A stretch of 64,000 bases of DNA from Kryptolebias marmoratus (lineage: Eukaryota > Chordata > Actinopteri > Cyprinodontiformes > Rivulidae). Position 1 is the stretch's first letter, and every line of letters begins with the position of its first letter. The DNA is taken from contig NC_051436.1 of NCBI RefSeq assembly GCF_001649575.2, forward strand, positions 10,441,819-10,505,818, written 5' to 3'. Position numbers and translations under genes: made by a program. Positions 34,501 through 53,215 of this stretch are shown piece after piece. A model generated the notes under the pieces. The model had not been told where the DNA came from. It worked only from the letters and a program-made list of their open reading frames with translations, and searched no databases.

Positions 34501-37500
34501 GAGCAGAGAAACACCTAAAACCTGGAGGATGGGGGTCCTCCAGGACCAGGATTGGACACCACATTTGAGTTTCGGTCAGTCCGATGAGTGCTGGCGAAGA
34601 GCTGCATTCAACCATGATCACTAATGAAAAGGTAATTTCTTAACTTCTTAAAGGATTTAGGTGATTGTATGTAAATGTCTGCTTTGGTTTGAGCAATCCA
34701 TACTGGAAGAATGGTTGAAATAAATCAATAAAAGCCAATAATTTATACGACATTCCTGCATGGATAAGTGGATGTAAACTTTTTACTGCAGCTGTAAATC
34801 ATTTGAGCCGCCTCAGAAATGTGTAAAGATTTAAAAACATCAATAAAAAATAAAAAAAAGTCTAATGTGTTTTGTCTGTCAGAGCAGAGACACAATCAAA
34901 ACGTGGTTCCTCTGTGAAGAAGTTAAACCAGTTTGTCAAGTGGGAAGTTATTATGCAGAAAGGCGCTTTTTTTTTTTTTCTGCCTGAACGAAAACATATC
35001 AACAAACATTTGTGAATTCAGTTTCTCACACGTCCCGCTTCCTCGCCTCAGAGCCGGTTCAGACTTTATTCCTCGTTTATGTGTCGTTGTGTTGTGACCT
35101 TAACACGGATCGGGTCGGTGGAGTCACGCCACGCTGGGCGTTTCGGTCACGGTCAGGGATTTTGGCCCTGCAAAATAAAAGCGAGACTACGTTTTTGCCC
35201 TTGCGAGAGAATAACAAGAATGCCTTAACGTCTTTAGGGGAAACGTGCGGGGTGAAATGAGCGTTTGGGCTGTTTATAACCGAGCCGGTGATGTTTTGCG
35301 ACTTAGAAGCAACTTTTAAAGCCGTAAACGCCTCTTCAGACCGGAGCTTTTCTCGATACGCGTGGCCTGAATTTAAGGATTCTTTCATCTCCGTTTCCTG
35401 CTGTAAACTTCGGTGCGACGCGGTCTGCTTTGTGGGGAAAAAAGGAGAGGAAATGCAGATGTTCCGGGCAGCGTGGCCTGACGTTCGTTCTGAATGAGCT
35501 TCTCCTCTCGGCTCGCTCGGTGGCGCTTCTCTCAGCTCGGACGGAGGGATTGGATTTCAGTCTCTGCTCGACTCTGATTCGTCCGTTCGTTTAGCTGCAG
35601 CTGGTTGGTTTTTGGCTGTCGTCCAGCAGCCCGAACGCAGATTAGAAGCAGGGTTGAAAGTCAAAAAAGCATAAGAAGATTGAAGGGTTGTGTCAGACAT
35701 TTTCAAGTGTGAGCAGTTAATATTTTACCTGTTGCAGATGGCTCTTTGAATGACTCCAGTTTGGAGAAACAGAGTTTAATCCCAACCGGTTGCTGCCTTA
35801 AAACAACAAAAGTTTATTGAAGTTTCTGTGAACGCTGATTTATACATCCTTTACGTAACCATCGGTGAATTACACCGTCACCCCAACAGGAAGCTGTAGA
35901 GGGGCGGTGGGAGCACCAGCTCCCCGCGAACCGGGAAGGAGAAGCGGGTAAAAGAAAATGGACGGATGGACGAATGGCCATGAATATTTAGAGATTCGAG
36001 TCGTTTTAGAACGGCAGCAGCCTACTTTGGTCTCCGCTCGGACTAGCCTTTAGCTCATCAGGCCATTCAGAAATAAACTCTCCGAACTCCAGGTTGCTAG
36101 GCGCTATCTACGACAGGTTAGATATTAACAGGGCGTAATATTTCCACAGAACTTTACTTCAAAAGATCCGAACTACCCCTTTAAAACCATCCTGGACGCT
36201 CTGATCGTTTCAAAGCGTTTCTCTAAAACAGTAAAATCTCAGTTTTTATCAGTTCCGTTTCTAATACGCGTACACTGACCATACATGTGTTTGGTTCGAC
36301 AAACCCCAGACGCAGTAAAGAGGAAGATTCTGGTCCTGGACCTGGACGAGACCCTGATCCACTCTCACCACGACGGCGTCCTGAGGCCCACAGTGCGGCC
36401 GGGCACGCCGCCGGACTTCATCCTCAAAGTAAGTCCCAACGGCTCACGGGCGCGAGCGAGGCTGAAAGGCGTCGGCGCCCACAGCGTAACCCGTGTCTGT
36501 CTGTGTGTGTGTGTGTGTGCGTCCGTCTCTCCGCGCAGGTCGTCATCGACAAGCATCCAGTCAGATTCTTCGTACATAAAAGGCCACACGTCGACTTCTT
36601 TTTAGAAGTGGTGAGTGAAACGCGCAAACGCCACGCGGCTCCGATCGGGGTTGCCGTCTCGCTCCGCGGCACGACGACAAAAGGCCAATATTTGCTCCGG
36701 TCCCGTGTTTGTGTGTCTTGAACGCGGCTGTGTGCGCAGGTGAGCCAGTGGTACGAGCTGGTGGTGTTCACGGCCAGCATGGAGATCTACGGCTCGGCAG
36801 TCGCAGACAAGCTGGACAACAACAGGAACATCCTGAAACGCAGATACTACAGACAGGTAACGAGCTGCGGCCGGTGGATAATTGGCACCCTCGCTTCGCT
36901 TCTTCTGGTGACTTTTATCGTCTCTCTCTTTTCTTTTGCCAGCATTGTACGTTGGATCTAGGTAGTTATATTAAAGACCTGTCTGTCGTACACGATGACC
37001 TGTCCAGTATTGTTATCCTGGACAACTCGCCTGGTGCTTATCGTAGCCATCCAGGTAAGAACTGGAGCATCTCAGAAGTAACGTTTTTAATAATATCTGA
37101 CGTTTTTTTGAATAAACTGTATTCCAGATAACAGCTTTGATGAACAGAAATAAAGATCATTTTTTTTAATATTATCATTATTTTTGTCTAAGATTTAAAG
37201 GGTAATTCAGTCTCACTTGTCGTAGATCAGGTTGGCCACAGAGTATAATCCGGACCAGACGGATGAGCTTAAAACAATAAATATTATCCTAAATGCTTAA
37301 ATATTCCTGCTTCAGTCTGTATCTGCTCCTTCATTGTGAAATCCCAGCCGCTCCTCTGACTCGACTGTCTGTTTTCTGCCCCGCAGACAATGCAATACCC
37401 ATCAAGTCCTGGTTCAGTGACCCTAGTGACACAGCACTTCTTAACCTGCTGCCTATGCTGGACGCACTAAGGTAACCGGATCAACGAGGCCAGCGTGAAA

Positions 37501-38621
37501 CAAGCAGACGACGCTGCTTCATTTAATCCATCCAAGTGGTTTACGGCTGTTCTGAATCTATGTGATCTGTGGTCATGTAGGAGCAGCCGCAGCACGTTTG
37601 AGTCATTTATCTGTTTGTAGTTTCCCATCAAGGATCCAGAGTCTGTAATGTGTTAAAGTGGTCTTCATCAACAGTTCTTAAAGCTATCTGAAGGTCTGTG
37701 AAAAGTCAACTTTCTTCATTTTCTGTCCAGTATTTGAGTCATTTTCAGAGGGACGTTGTGTTTAAGCCCCTTAACTCTGACCTATGAATCATTCAGGTGT
37801 AAAAAAAATAATAACTCAAGGGATGGACCGGTGTTGTGGACGCGTAATGTAGAATTAAGGCCCTGATAGAAAATTCTTCAGGCACTTTACCGACACAAAG
37901 ACGGTTTATTCTCGCGTTTATAAGCCTGCGCTCCAACTCTGCAACCGTGTAGCACAGAAATGGGTCAAGGATGATCCCTATTGATTTCAAGGTTGTGAAA
38001 AACCTTGTTTGTGCTCCAACTCCAGCCACATGTGTGAAGGATTTCAGGCTTTGGGTTTTGATTCATCTGACAGTTTTCTGATGGACGTATTAGGCGCCGT
38101 TGGCCGAACTCTCGTTTTAGTTTGATCTATTTAAAAAAAAATGGAGTTTGACACCAAAAAAAGGGATTTTATCACCAAAAAGTTGACTCCCTAAGAACTA
38201 CTAGCCGAAATAGATGCACCTCTCACGGTCCCGCTTCACGTCTTTGTTGGCTTTCAGATACCTTTCATCTGGTTTAGACATTTAAACACTTCTTCTTTTG
38301 TCATCTACTTTCCCTCGTTTCCCTTTTTTCTTTTGTTTTAAGCACATACTGCACAAAACGTTGTTGAGGTCGGGAACAGCTGGACAGAAAATCGGAGAAA
38401 AAGTAGAAAAAGTTCCGATCTTTTAAATGACCCTCGTTGAGCCTGAAGTTGTGTTCAGGACCACTTTAAAGAAAGTTCAGCAGAAAATAAACAAGTAAAA
38501 AAACATCACTGACTCCAGCACCGGTTCTCTGTCCCACGCTCTGCTCCATCTGTCCCGCAGGTTCACCGCTGATGTTCGCTCCGTCCTCAGTCGAAACCTC
38601 CACCAGCACCGGCTCTGGTGA
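28520..38621 (+). CDS. ctdnep1: CTD nuclear envelope phosphatase 1 (Dullard)
   Basis: CTDNEP1 is a membrane-anchored Ser/Thr phosphatase of the nuclear envelope and ER. With CNEP1R1 it dephosphorylates lipin, and it restrains BMP signalling. Eight exons join in frame: 28520-28624, 33573-33639, 36310-36428, 36539-36610, 36740-36856, 36943-37054, 37387-37471 and 38561-38621, giving 245 residues (human 244). Residues 1-35 carry the hydrophobic anchor ([14 protein letters not shown]). The HAD-family catalytic motif DLDET is at 68-72, with D68 the nucleophile and D70 the general acid. [19 protein letters not shown] and [18 protein letters not shown] supply the remaining active-site blocks. The C-terminus [10 protein letters not shown] is identical to the human one. 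Intron 1 (4.9 kb) and intron 2 (2.7 kb) are long and repeat-rich; the others are short. The start has no competing upstream ATG in frame. Confidence 0.98.
29753..30177. mobile_element. MITE with TACCGTATTTTC termini
   Basis: The left end is TACCGTATTTTCTGCACTAT and the right end is TTATAGTCCGGAAAATACTC, its inverted counterpart. The copy at 62902-63379 shares termini and interior, for example AGCGGAGCTGGTTCGCCTGT. It has no transposase. TA at the termini suggests a Tc1/mariner-type target, an inference. Confidence 0.75.
30921..30962. repeat. GC-rich 17-bp-arm hairpin
   Basis: Arms 30921-30937 and 30946-30962 are complementary with a single G-T type mismatch around an 8-nt loop (GCTCGCAG). 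Confidence 0.85.
32100..32682. mobile_element. MITE-like TIR element, copy in ctdnep1 intron 1
   Basis: The inner left end is ATCTTACTTGTTGCTCTTTG (32169) and the inner right end, inverted, is GATCTGTCTGCAGCAGGTAA (32599-32618). The outer right end ACCCGAACTGTCGCTTTAAT reads, reversed, ATTAAAGCGACAGTTCGGGT, matching the terminus of the copy at 16.7 kb. Confidence 0.6.
32900..32957. repeat. Imperfect purine/pyrimidine palindrome
   Basis: A C/T-rich arm (about 32900-32924) is followed by a G/A-rich arm (about 32932-32957) that is its reverse complement apart from a one-base length difference and a local shift. It lies 170 bp from a gap in poly-C. Confidence 0.75.
33125..33161. other. Assembly gap (37 N) inside a C homopolymer
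   Basis: It is flanked by C-runs on both sides (33111-33124 and 33162-33174). The gap probably reflects failed sequencing of a poly-C or poly-G tract. Confidence 0.95.
33665..34798 (-). mobile_element. Degenerate Tc1-like transposon
   Basis: The right end GGATGTAAACTTTTTACTGC followed by AGCTGTAA resembles a Tc1 terminus. A diverged inverted form (GACGTTTACATCC) lies near 33681-33693. The minus strand encodes [16 protein letters not shown] near 34090-34140, the conserved Tc1 transposase block, with the surrounding frame broken. Confidence 0.65.
34386..34561. mobile_element. Nested hAT-like MITE (about 176 bp)
   Basis: The left end GGTGTCCAGTCCTTGTCCTG with GAGGACCCCCATCCTGCAGG pairs, inverted, with CCAGGACCAGGATTGGACAC at the right end. 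The interior GACAATCATTGACTCATTC is short and non-coding. It sits inside the Tc1-like element, so it inserted later. hAT class is inferred from terminus style. Confidence 0.7.
35665..36185. mobile_element. MITE-like TIR element with an inserted SINE-like tail
   Basis: The inner left end TTTTACCTGTTGCAGATGGC (35726) pairs with the inverse of TATCTACGACAGGTTAGATA (about 36108-36127); the outer right end is GAACTACCCCTTTAAAACC. Inside, at about 35925-35980, CGAACCGGGAAGGAGAAGCG leads into GAAAATGGACGGATGGACG, a tail like those of fish SINEs. Confidence 0.55.
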
Positions 38622-46149
<7,528 letters not shown>

Positions 46150-48457
46150 CCCCCTCCCTCCACCCCCACCCTCTACCNCCTCTACCCCCCCGTCCTCTTC
46201 TTCAACCTCCACCCCACCTTTCTGAGACCTCCATCGTTCAGTCATTTAAATATTAAAATCCAGCTCAGCGGCTTCGAGTTTCCAGCGTGAATACGTCAAA
46301 TGCACTTTCATCACTACTTATGCATTACTTCTCTTCTGCAGTCTGAATTGTATTAGCTCCGATTTCTTTATTTTGTCTTTTTTTTTTCAGTAACGGCCTT
46401 TCCACAGGCGGCGTCGTGGCCAGTTCTTTCTCCAGTGTGATTATCGATCATAGTTTAATATAAAAACAACCGAGAAGGAATAACGTGATCATCTTGAACT
46501 ACGTTGGTTTAAATCAGCTCTTACTGACTATAATCTTAATTATTAGGTGTCCAGTTTGGTGTTTAGGGTTAGGAAATGTATTAATCTTATCGGTTAAAGG
46601 CTTGTAGTTTAATCTCTAGTTTGGGGGGGAAGGATAACTGTTTTGCAGCAGTTGTTTCTTAGGAAAAACAAGGCTAGATTGTATTTTTTTTGTCACATAT
46701 GAATATTATTTGCTGGCCTGCGTCTGATCGTACGACAGGAGGACGATAGAATTCAGACTCCACAATCATCTGCTTTCAGTGGTGAGATAATTACGTTGAC
46801 TGCTACTTTGATTATTGTTGTTATTGTTTATTTCAAATGGCTTTGTTTCTGAAGGTATTGTAAAGCTGAGTGCAATTTTCTTCTTCTTTATTATTATTAT
46901 TATTATTTTTTAAAGTTTGTCTTCTTTTTTTTTTTTTGAAAAGAAAAAAAGAAACACAGTTTGAACTCTGTATACAGCTGCATTACTGGCTCTTTCTCTC
47001 CATTCATTACCATACTTGATAAAATGTGATGAAAATCCGTCCGTGTTTCTTTATTGAATGAATGTTAAACAAAATGGCGCACCTTGACCTTTGAACCCGG
47101 GCCTTATCGCTTCAGATACAGTCTTAAAGTTTCACAGCTACCCCGTTTTTACTCCTAATGCTGACATTTTCATCAAGTAGCTCTTTGGGAATCCCTTTGT
47201 TGGAGCTAAAATACTATTTTGTGTTTGTTAAACTCATATTTGTTATTTTTTTTATTGTAAATGCAACAAAAAATAAGCAAACATTGTCTTTGTTTCAAGC
47301 TGCTGGTATCAAAGTGCCTAAAGATTTTATTTAAACTTGTTTGGTGTTTTTAAAAAACCTTTTTATGCCGAAATGATTCAAAGGTTAGAGTTCAGTGGCG
47401 TGACTGACTGACTGAAACAAAATCTGCAAAAAACGTTGAAGAATTGAGCAGAAAATTAGCAAAAAGCAGCAACAAAAGTTCAAAGAAAAGCTTCAACAGA
47501 CCCTCAAAATCAAGTTTAATCTGAAATATTACAACAAAGTCAGCGGATTGAAGCTGAAATATAAAGAAATGAGGGGGCGACTTGAGATTTATGCTCAGCG
47601 CTGCAGAACTATGAAGGCAAAAAGTTGGAAGGGAAACTAAAAGATGTCAAAAATGACTCCTTTTTTTTCAATAATTTTTTGAAACTCAGAATTATAATCA
47701 TTTTAATCAACCAGGAAACTACAAACGTTTAGGCAATTAAGTATATTTAAAAATACAAAATAGAAGGCTCTTGGTTAAAAAAAGACGAGTTTATTTGCTC
47801 AGTTTGACTGAGGTTGGCGCTATTAACAGTAGAACTACAATTCCCAGAGTGCATTTCGGGGCAGCTACTCCCCACCGGAAGTGCAACTTTTTTCACCCGG
47901 GCCTAAAAAAAATCTTCCGCTCCTTCTGTTTATATTTTGGGCCGAAGTTTTGACTTCAGGCCCCTTAAACTGAAAACCGCTGCACGTTCAATTCCTCAGT
48001 GAACGACTCACAAAACGACAAAAGTAAGTTTGTTTAAGAATATCATCGCCCAGCGAAATTAAAAGTAAACAAATCAATAAAAAAACGTTAAATGTGTAAC
48101 GTAGTTAAAGTGCTAAGCAGCTAGCTAGCTAGCAAACGTTTTTATTCCCCCGAGCAAATTGCCAAAATACAATTTTTATCCCAGCTTTGCTCATTTAATG
48201 AACACATATCTGCGTTTTTAATGCTTTAATGCCTGTCGGAGAATTTCAGCCAATAATTTTAATATAAAACGCGTGTTACACAGGCTGCTCTAGCTTAGCA
48301 TTTGGCTAGTAATAGTCGTTTTCGTTATCCTCGCCCAACACATGCCGGATGTTACAAACTTTAATGCCTCTCCTTGTGCTCCTCTTTGTGTCACCTTTTT
48401 TTTTATTATGTTATTTTTTTTGGACCGTGTCAGCTGGCCCCTCCGCTGCCTGTCACC
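46150..48457. other. gabarap 3' UTR, intergenic DNA and gps2 promoter/5' UTR
   Basis: C-rich pyrimidine DNA with one N (46178) follows the gabarap stop. T-rich and AT-rich sequence without exons runs to about 47800. The gps2 promoter lies near 47830-47890. A non-coding gps2 exon probably ends near 48024 (CAAAA/GTAAGT), with an acceptor GTGTCAG at about 48432 before the coding exon. Confidence 0.6.
47833..47885 (+). promoter_or_regulatory. ZNF143-like and ETS-like sites in the gps2 promoter
   Basis: AACTACAATTCCCAGAGTGC at 47833-47852 closely matches the ZNF143 (Staf) motif ACTACAATTCCCAGAATGC. CACCGGAAGTGC at about 47873-47884 is an ETS/GABP-type site. Both are typical of TATA-less housekeeping promoters, and they lie about 150 bp upstream of the proposed first-exon donor. 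Confidence 0.65.
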
Positions 48458-51400
48458 ATGCCCGCCCTGCTGGAGAGACCCAAGCTGTCCAACGCGATGG
48501 CCAGAGCCCTCCACAAGCACATCATGAGGGAGCGGGAGCGCAAGAGACAAGGTGTGTGTCCCGTGTCCAAATGTCCCACCTGAGCTGCCTGGTTTCTGTC
48601 ACAGCATCAGAGAGTGGGACCGGGCCCACGCTGACTCTCATGTGTCTCAGTTTAAAACCAGTCATTCAGTTGATTGTTCTCCATTTTACCTCTTTGAATC
48701 AGTGACTGAAAACTGTGTTGATGGCCAAGTCTGTCTATTCTGAAACGACGAGATAAACAAGACGTCCACCGGTGGGGGGGCTGGTACTCAAAGGAGCCCA
48801 GAACCACCCCGGGCTTCCGGTCGGTAAAATGCCCACAGTGTTTTGCTTCCTGCCTTTCTGCCTCGGTCTTCTGAAAGCCCAACGTTCGAGACGCCTCATA
48901 AGATCTCGTCAAAAGCTGCTGCGTCCGAGCAGACCGCAAAAGAAAAAGAAGAATGCCGAGAAGAAGTCGTGGCGGTGGAAGAAAGGAGTAATTAAGGGGA
49001 AGAGTCTGATTGTTTTTGCTGCATTTATGTCCTCATGTGCAAATAAAATATAGATGTGCAACATCAAGGCAGCTTGTAGATAACAACAGACTTTCTGTTT
49101 GGGTGGAAATGTTTAAACTTTTAAGTTCCCCGGAAAAAAAAAGCAAACCTCTCTTGTGGTGTTTAAGTTCTGGGTGCTGTTGGTCAAGAACAGCCCTTGT
49201 CGTCATGTTTAGGACCTTATTAAATGCTTTAGTGGTAATGTCTTGGTTTTGACGCTCCTTCGGTTGGCAGACAACTACAGGAAGCATTACTGCCACCGAC
49301 CGGTAAGAAGCGTGGACCACATGGCGCCTCGCGCTGCACGGGTCGGACTCCGTTCAATTACGTCATCATGTGATATTGCAATATTAATTGTTTTTCCACC
49401 AGTGTTACCGTAAACGAGACGATATGGCACCCCCTCCACCGTCTGTCTAACAGCTAATTGCGGCTTTAATCAGCTCTCCGAGGTTAGTTGTCGAAGAGGA
49501 AACCAGAAGCTTTGGTCTCACTCGAGAAACAGAAAAGCTGCGCTCATGTTCGTCCTTAACTTCTACCTTTAGACGAGTCAATTCTGTCACGCTGGTGTCC
49601 GCTTTGCTGCTTTTCCACCGTGTATCAAATCTGATCCTTCGTTTCTCACGGACAAAAAGTAATAACACGTCATTCAATCCCCCTTTTTTTCCTGTGTATT
49701 TGCCTCAAAACGGCCTTTTTTCTTTCTTTTCCTTTTATCAGAATAACACGGCTGTTCCGTCACTCAGCACCTGCTGCACATGTTGACTTAAATAAATTAA
49801 TATTTTGAGGTTTCAAGGTGTTCAAGCAACAAGAAACCTAAATAATAAATGTACCATTTATTATTTAGGTTTGTCCTTTGTCCTCTCCTACGTGTACGTT
49901 TTAAAACGTTTAGATTGGGTTTTTTTTTTTTTTTAATGATTAAATCCTGTGTTTGTGTTATTCTTTACAGAGGAGGAGGAGGTGGATAAAATGATGGAGC
50001 AGAAGCTGAAGGAGGAGGAGGAGAGAAAAAGGACGAAAGAAATCGAGGAGCGGATGTCGTTAGAGGAGACCAAAGAACAGGTCGGTGGTGGGGTGGGAGA
50101 GGAAGTCGTCTTCTCGGACACGTAAACGCGGCTGAACGCTAACAGCTGCTCCGCTCGCTCTCACAGGTGATGAAGATGGAAGAAAAGCTGCAGGGGCTTC
50201 AGGAGGAGAAGCATCAGCTCTTTTTACAGCTCAAGAAGGTCCTTCACGAAGAAGAAAAGAGGCGCAGAAAGGAGCAGAGGTATCACGGCTCAAATACTCT
50301 GACTGGATGTACGTTATTGTATCAAAGCGCTCTGAAATCTGTTGCATTGGTTTCTTTTTTTTTTGTCTTCAGTGACATCACAACCCTGACGTCAGCCAGC
50401 TACCAGTCCAGCCTGTCCATGCACACGGGACAGCACCTCCTCAACATTTCAGGTGAGACGCCGAACAAGCTCCAGGAGTTCTCGATATGAGTTCACGCGG
50501 TGACCTTTTAAATTTTTTTGCCTTTTGTTGTTTCAGGCAGTCCGGTCAGCCACAGTCGACCCGGCGCTCTGCTGGGAGAGCGGAGCAAACAACTGTTCCC
50601 GGCTTCCGTGATTCCTGTAAGGAAAAAGGCTTTTTAACTTGCAAGTGGGAAGCTGACTTCCAGCTTGCTTTGATTCGTTTTCAACAAGTTAAACACGCAA
50701 GTTTCGGACGTCAGAAGAGGCCGTCGCTGCTTTTCGTGTTTTCACCTCCTCCTCCTCCTCGTCTCCTCTCAGGCCCGTCCCTATCAGACCCCTGGGTTCA
50801 GCTCGGGCTCGGCGGAACACGGGCAGTTCAGCGGGAGCCAGGGGGTCCACGAGCCTTACGGCGTGGCTCCCGCCCAGCACCCGTCCTCCTACGCTCCCGG
50901 ACCTTCGGTACCCGTCAGCTTTGCCAGCAGCTCTCAGATCCGAGGTAAAGAGTCGCACTCCGGCCCGCGATTGTTCGTTTGTTTCCCGTTAAACTGAGAT
51001 TACTTCTGACCGTTTGGAATCACGCCATCGTTACTAAACTCTGTCTTATTTTCCCATCAGGCGCGTCCGCATTTCAAGCGATGCAGTACCTCCCTCACCA
51101 GCAGGCCGGTTATCCCGTTCACGGTCACTTCACCTCTCAGCCGGGTGAGTCACGCCGCCGGGGCGCCAAAGGTTTAACCTTTAAAACCGATTTACGTCAT
51201 GTTGTTTAGAAATGGAGGTTTCGCCTCGAGCTCGGCCTCCTGGCACCTGTCCCCGTCGCTTACGAGTCTCTTCGGATATTAGAACTGTGACTTTTGAACT
51301 CAGGGGAGGTCCAGCTCATTTCCACGGGGAGCCAAAATTTAAAAAAAAAAAACAATCGAAGACTAACGTTTCTATCTTTTATTCAACTTTGCTTTTTAGA

Positions 51401-52994
51401 AGGGGGGAACAAATAGCCTGTTTTTCAGACGTTTGATGTGAAATTATGCAGAAACGTAACTGGGTAACGTGTGCGTCTGCCGCAGGGTACATCCCAGGAG
51501 CGTCCATCCCTCTGCAGAAGCAGCTGGAACACGCCAACCAGCAGTCCGGCTTCACTGACGCAGTAAGACCTCTTCCTCTCCGCGCACGGCGACACGCCGG
51601 GGATCATTTCTGTTAAAGAGGGAAACAGTCGGAGCTCTCTAACACGCTGTTTATAGTGAAACCCTCAATTAATGTGAGAAATTAGTTATTTTTATCAACC
51701 ACTGTAACACAAAGATGAACGTTACAGCACACTCTGAGACCTTTCTCTCTTTCGGCACAGAACCTTTAGTTGCAACACATCAAAAACGTCTCAGATTCTC
51801 CTGTATTTATTCCAGTTCTTCTCCTCTCGATAACTGGCCTCAAATCTGGAATACCTGATTGTAGTTTCAAGTGATGTGAAGGTGTTTATTAGTGAGGGCG
51901 TGCTTTAACTGAACACTGATCCAGGACGTCTAATACGGCGACCGAGTGGTTATTTGATGAGAGCTTCAGAGCTGCTCTTCAGTCTCGTGTTCGTTTGACT
52001 CCAGCATGTTTTTGTTCTCTCTGCGTTCCTTCAGGGTGGTTTGAGGCCGATGCATCCCTCCGCCATGCACCCATCTGCTCCAGGTCTGCTGCCCACTCCC
52101 ATGGTCCAGATCCCCACTGCAAAGGTGAGGAGGCCCCTCGCAGTCGGGAGTTTCCATCTTTTTTTTTTCTTCTTTTTTTTTTTTTTTTCTAGGCTCTATC
52201 ATACTCCATAAAAAGTCAGGAATGAGGTTGGCGGTCACATTCGTTTCCGCGCACACCTTTCATCAGAAGCTCCTCCCTCCTCCTGTGGCATTAAAACACC
52301 TTCTCAGCTCTCCTGTCCTCCTACAGATGTTTGCTTCCCTCACTGCGACCAGACGTGTTCATTAAACCGACTGAGACGCCGTATTTGACGGTGGACAGTA
52401 ACGAGCGAACGAAGGAAACGTGTCCCCCACGCCGCCCGGCCCGAGGCGCTCTTCCTCCCGGCCGCCGCAGCCACGACGAGCCGCCTGCGTCTCCGCGGTC
52501 TTTTTAAACTCACAGGTTTCTAAGTTTCTGCTGGAACAGCCGTAAAGACGGCTGGATTTTCTAACAGCCTCCAGCTGCTTCCTCAGAGGAGCAGCAGAAG
52601 CAAAATGGCTCCATTAGAGCTCACCGGCTTTTCCCCTCATAAACAAACTTCTGACCAATCACACGACACTTAGAGCCTTGTGTCATGAAGGGATGAACAA
52701 AGCTGCTACTAGAACAAAAATGCTCTCAGTAAAAATACATATACTTCTGTTTAAACAACCAAGTAATGGGACACTGACAGCGCTGTAAGGGTTAAAAAAA
52801 CAAAGCATCAGTAAGGAATCACTGTGAAACATTTCAGCTGTTTTAAGGAATTTGTTTTGGTCTTAGCCCTGCTCTGACTTTGTTTTAACTGTTTTCTTCC
52901 GATTCAGGCTCCCTTCCAGAGCTCCCCGCAGGGCGCGCCTCGACACAGCTTCCTCCCCCAGAGCGGGCAGAGGTTCTACCACCACGGCAAATAA
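48458..52994 (+). CDS. gps2: G protein pathway suppressor 2
   Basis: GPS2 is a subunit of the NCoR/SMRT-HDAC3-TBL1 corepressor complex; it also inhibits Ubc13-dependent ubiquitin signalling and travels between mitochondria and nucleus. Ten coding exons join in frame: 48458-48551, 49971-50080, 50167-50279, 50373-50452, 50537-50616, 50773-50944, 51061-51144, 51486-51562, 52035-52124 and 52908-52994, giving 328 residues (human 327). The N-terminus MPALLERPKLSNAMARALHK is almost identical to human. Residues 25-105 form a highly charged coiled coil (ERMSLEETKEQ, LFLQLKKVLHEEEKRRRKEQ) that binds TBL1/NCoR. The rest is Pro/Gln/Ser-rich with conserved HGHFTSQPG, LQKQLEHANQQSGF and C-terminal QRFYHHGK. 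Polyadenylation signals lie at 53210-53215 and 53606-53611. Confidence 0.97.
48552..49970. other. gps2 intron after the first coding exon
   Basis: A 1.4-kb intron with a near-perfect 18-bp-arm palindrome at 49834-49872 and a T-run before the acceptor. No exon and no named repeat were recognised. Confidence 0.55.
49834..49872. repeat. Perfect 18-bp-arm palindrome
   Basis: Arms 49834-49851 and 49855-49872 are exact reverse complements around a TAC loop (AAACCTAAATAATAAATG on the left). AT-rich; in a gps2 intron. Confidence 0.9.
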
Positions 52995-53209
52995 CCGGCG
53001 CCGACGCTTCACCCAGGACTCTGGAGACGATCTGAAGTGACTGACTGTGAAAACCAAGCTGGCCGAAGTCCGTTTTTATCCATGTTTCACCGTTTGTATC
53101 GTCTCATTTCTGGAGCTTCGTTTCGACTTTTTAAAAAAAAAAAAAAGCCCACGAACGGTCCAAAAACCTCGCCTGGTTCTTCTCTACTTCTCTACACCGT
53201 TTTTTTTTA

Positions 53210-53215
53210 AATAAA
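53210..53215 (+). terminator. First polyadenylation signal of gps2
   Basis: AATAAA about 216 bp after the gps2 stop codon. A second AATAAA lies at 53606-53611, which could give a longer transcript. Confidence 0.6.

Larger units (their letters stand above)
33640..36309. other. ctdnep1 intron 2
   Basis: It contains a minus-strand Tc1-like element (about 33665-34798) with a nested hAT-like MITE (34386-34561), and a TIR element (about 35665-36185) with an inserted SINE-like tail. The stretch 34800-35660 shows no recognisable feature. Confidence 0.6.
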
